DNA from: Auxenochlorella pyrenoidosa
Lineage: Eukaryota > Chlorophyta > Trebouxiophyceae > Chlorellales > Chlorellaceae
Direction: 5' to 3'
Assembly (NCBI GenBank): GCA_001430745.1
Contig: KQ481983.1
Location: forward strand, 3,314,150-3,324,532
DNA length: 10,383 nucleotides
The position numbers and the translations under genes are program-made. Below are positions 7,701 through 10,383 of the stretch, in pieces (position 1 is the stretch's first letter; every line of letters begins with the position of its first letter). Under the pieces are notes generated by a model. That model saw nothing but the letters and a program-made list of their open reading frames with translations. It searched no databases and was not told where the DNA came from.

Positions 7701-10208
7701 TGCAGGCCTGCGCCTGCGCTGCCGAGGCCTAAGGTCGACAGGGCATGCTCATGCCTCAAACGAGCAGGAAAGCAGCCATGGCAGGCCACCCAGCAAGGCA
7801 ACTTCTCAGCTCGCCTCCACGTTGCTTCCCTGCCCCCGCGCAGGCCATCCACACGTGCGCGGTGCGCTTCCCAGACGTGGCTGCCCAGGTGCTGCACCTG
7901 CTGTGCGACTTCCTGTCTGACACCAACACCGCCTCGGCGCTCGACGTCATCTACTTCATCCGGGAGATCATCCAGGCAAGAGGGGCAGCCCGTGCTGCAG
8001 CTTGTCGCAGCGCGTGCCACAGGGCAGCCACATGTCAGGTCGTCGGTTGCAGCCAGGCCCCCCACCTTATACAAAGCGGCCCCCACTCTCTTCCTGCCCT
8101 CTGGTGCCCCCGAATTCCCACGCCTCTCTCCTTGCCTGCTTGCGTCCACGCTGCTGCCGCACCGCTGGCCTGTCACTGCCTTGCTGCTCCCCGCCGTTGC
8201 CTCTCCCCTGCCCGCAGACCAACCCCAAGCTGCACGACACCATCATCGAGCGGCTGATGGACACGTTCCCCGCTGTGCGCGCCTCGCGCGTCTGCTCCTG
8301 CGCGCTCTGGATCATCTCCGAGTACTGCACGCGCTCCGCCGAGGAGATTGCGTCGGCGGTGGAGATGATTAAGGGGTGCCTGGGGCCGCTGCCGCTGTTC
8401 AAGGAGCACGAGGCGGGGGAGGAGGAGGAGGCCGAGGCACCCAGCCTGCCCATCCCCATCCAGCTGGCGGCCGCGCGCCCCGCTGTGCTGGCAGACGGCT
8501 CGTACGCCACGCAGACGGCGCTGCCGGGCGAGGGGGCGGGGGGCGCGGCCGGCAACGCTGCCGCCGCCGCCGCCGCCTCCAACGTGCCCAACCTGCGCGC
8601 GCTGCTGCTGGGCGGCGACTACTTCCTGGGCGCCGTCATCGCCGCCACGCTGACCAAGCTGGTGCTGCGCCTGCGGGAGCTGCGCGCTCTGCCGCCGGCC
8701 TCCATAAACCGCCTCAGCGCCGACGTCATGCTGCTCATCGCGGGCATGCTGCGGCTGGGCGAGAGCGGCGCGGCGGCGCAGGCGGGGGTGCACCCCATGG
8801 ACGCCGACTCGCGCGACCGCATCGCCACCTGCCTGCGCACGCTGGCGGGCGGCGACGACGGCGCGGCGCGCGTGTGGCTGGAGGAGTGCCGCACCGCGTT
8901 TGCCGCGCTCATCGCGGACAAGCAGCAGCGCGAGGCGGCCGAGGCCAAGCAGGAGGTGCGCTGGGGGCAGGGCCTAAGCAGCGCACCTCAGGCGGTGCAC
9001 CCCAGCAAGCGTTGCTCCAAACCTGTACCTGCCTACAGCAGGTGCCTAATTAGCAGGCAGCATGCAGTGACGAGGCCAGTGGTAGAGACCCCTCAGCTGC
9101 CCACCGCGTGCGGGGTGGCCCCCTCCCCTCCCCCTGCTCTCCCTGCCCTGCAGAAGGCCAAGAGCGTAGCGCAGCCAGACGAGCTCATTGACTTCCACCA
9201 CCTGAAGATGCGCAAGGGGCTGAGCAAGGTGGAGCTGGAGGTGAGGCGGGGGCTGGCCGGCCAAGGCGCTGCCGACCTGGGCGCGCCTGCGGGATGGTGC
9301 TGCCACTCTGGCTGCAGCAGTGTCTGCTGCCTACCTGGCCAAGCAGCAGGTGCCGCCTGCAGGACTTCTGCAGGTCACCAGTGCCAGCAACCCTCCCTCC
9401 CGCCTGCCCACCCGACAGGACGCGGTGGCCTCGGACCTGGCACGCGCCACGGGCATGGTGGATGCCGCCGCGGCCGCCAGCAACCGGCTGAACAAGATTG
9501 TGCAGCTGACGGGCTTCAGCGACCCCATCTACGCCGAGGCATACGTGACGGGTGAGGGTGCAGGCTGGCGGGGACAGCAGGAACCAGCCTGCCTGAGCAG
9601 TGGCCCTATGCTCAGCCTCCTCTCCTACCAACCTCCCCCTTGCTTGCCTCTGTCACTGCAAAGCATGGCCCCTTGTGAGCAGCACTCGTCCCGACCCCTC
9701 ACTGCCATGCCAACCTGCCACGCCGCGCAACCCCCCCCCCTCCTCTCCCCCGCAGTGCACCAGTACGACATTGTGCTGGACGTGAGCGTGATCAACCGCA
9801 CCGGCGAGACGATGCAGAACGTCAGCCTGGAGCTGGCCACCATGGGCGACCTCAAGCTGGTGGAGCGCCCGCAAGCCTACACGCTGGCGCCTGGCGCGCA
9901 GCAGGTGCGGCAGCCTGGGCAGCCGGGTGCAGCCAGCCCTGGGAGCCCCGAGTGCGAGCGTCCGGCTTGCTGGGGAGGGCGAGTGTGGGGCATGCACCTG
10001 GGCGGCGTGCAGTTCAAACTGCCAGGCCTGCACTGCTCTGCCAGGGCTTGCCTGCCATCAGGCTCGACACTGCGCCTGCCCGCTCACCTTCCTCGACCAC
10101 CCGGTGCCACCTGCAGTCCATCCGCGCCAACATCAAGGTCTCCTCCACCGAGACGGGCGCCATCTTTGGCAACCTGGTGTACGAGTCCACCGGATATGCC
10201 GACCGCAG
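4715..10208 (+). CDS. COPB1: Coatomer subunit beta (beta-COP), 3'-partial, 15 exons visible
   Basis: Exons: 4715-4774, 5123-5308, 5475-5522, 5669-5792, 5979-6121, 6351-6494, 6719-6937, 7174-7314, 7605-7691, 7844-7975, 8218-8955, 9154-9240, 9419-9551, 9756-9904 and 10117-10208 (open at phase 2). Together they give 827 residues, ending YADR; roughly 130 more are expected. Family knowledge: beta-COP belongs to the F subcomplex (beta, gamma, delta, zeta) of the COPI coat, is recruited by Arf1-GTP, and acts in Golgi-to-ER transport. Residues ~20-570 are the adaptin-like helical-repeat solenoid, with signature blocks [46 protein letters not shown] and [20 protein letters not shown]. An acidic linker (492-502) and an Ala-rich insert (532-548) precede LADGSYATQ and [15 protein letters not shown] respectively or lie beside them. 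The C-terminal appendage starts around [13 protein letters not shown] (735-747). The ATG has A at -3 and G at +4, and LEKSC matches the plant N-terminus. Intron 10 is GC-AG. Confidence 0.97.
7976..8217 (+). other. GC-AG intron (beta-COP intron 10)
   Basis: Conserved residues FIREIIQ end at CAG (7973-7975) and the next conserved residues TNPKL begin at ACC (8218), in phase 0. The donor between them is CAG|GCAAGA, not GT. This is the usual strong context of a GC-AG intron handled by the major spliceosome. The nearest downstream GT (in CCCGTGCTG, near 8000) would shift phase and add unrelated residues. The acceptor is CCCGCAG. Confidence 0.88.
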
Positions 10209-10383
10209 GTGGGCATCGCCCCCTGGCCGCGCCCCCTGCCTGCTGCTGCTCCTTGCAACGATGCTGCCCACTGGAAGGATCACATGCCGTCCTCGTCACG
10301 TGCCGCCTGCCAAGGAGTCCACAGCAGCAGCTGCCTCTGATTGCCCAGGCCAGCCCCCAAGGCCCCTGACCGCAGCCCTGCCG
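10209..10383 (+). other. Start of beta-COP intron 15, running off the window
   Basis: Donor GTGGGC follows the codon pair GAC CGC plus AG (phase 2). The next conserved beta-COP block (of the type VVLNDIHIDIMDY) is not found in any frame up to 10383, so the window ends in the intron or just before its acceptor. A CTGACCGCAG at about 10368-10377 would be a possible acceptor, but the residues after it (Ser-Pro-Ala) do not match the family. Confidence 0.7.

Noticed and set aside
7976..8002. A downstream GT donor near 8000 to avoid a GC donor in beta-COP intron 10
   Set aside because: It would break the phase with the following exon and insert unrelated residues between two conserved blocks.
9320..10369. 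A 349-residue plus-strand frame as a separate gene
   Set aside because: It is beta-COP exons 13 and 14 read through introns. Beyond 9904 it runs through intron 14 and then reads exon 15 in the wrong frame.
1..10383. A novel defence, mobile or biosynthetic system
   Set aside because: All coding potential with conserved motifs is explained by three housekeeping genes. No transposase, integrase, repeat array, toxin-like or compositionally foreign block is visible.

Overview
This is nuclear DNA of a GC-rich, intron-dense eukaryote with a plastid, most likely a green alga. A chlorophyte of the Trebouxiophyceae (Chlorella-like) type would fit. The evidence is short GC-rich introns (about 145-350 nt) in every gene, a nucleus-encoded plastid ribosomal protein with a transit-peptide-like leader, and a beta-COP that reads like the plant version. 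The class-level assignment is inference.

There are three genes, all conserved housekeeping genes. (1) Positions 1-1669, plus strand: the 3' part of a NOG2/GNL2-type nucleolar GTPase gene, four exons visible, 5' end outside the window. (2) Positions 2049-3434, minus strand: a complete plastid ribosomal protein uS10c gene of five exons. Its last coding exon is only 12 nt (Val-Lys-Leu-stop) and is easily missed, because the preceding exon reads on to a stop at 2234. (3) Positions 4715-10208, plus strand: the first 15 exons of the coatomer beta subunit gene. About 827 residues are visible and roughly 130 C-terminal residues lie beyond the right edge.

NOG2 and uS10c converge, with 379 nt between their stop codons. 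uS10c and beta-COP diverge from a 1.28-kb intergenic region that holds both promoters and two hairpin-forming palindromes. I see no mobile element, CRISPR array, tRNA, rRNA or transferred island.

The products do not form a pathway: one acts in cytosolic 60S ribosome assembly, one in plastid translation and one in Golgi-ER vesicle traffic. I find no evidence of a previously undescribed system. The points worth a second look are in gene structure: the 12-nt terminal exon, a GC-AG intron, a tandem CAG acceptor at the transit-peptide junction, several introns of 3n length without stops, and uncertain N-termini with long in-frame open upstream sequence.
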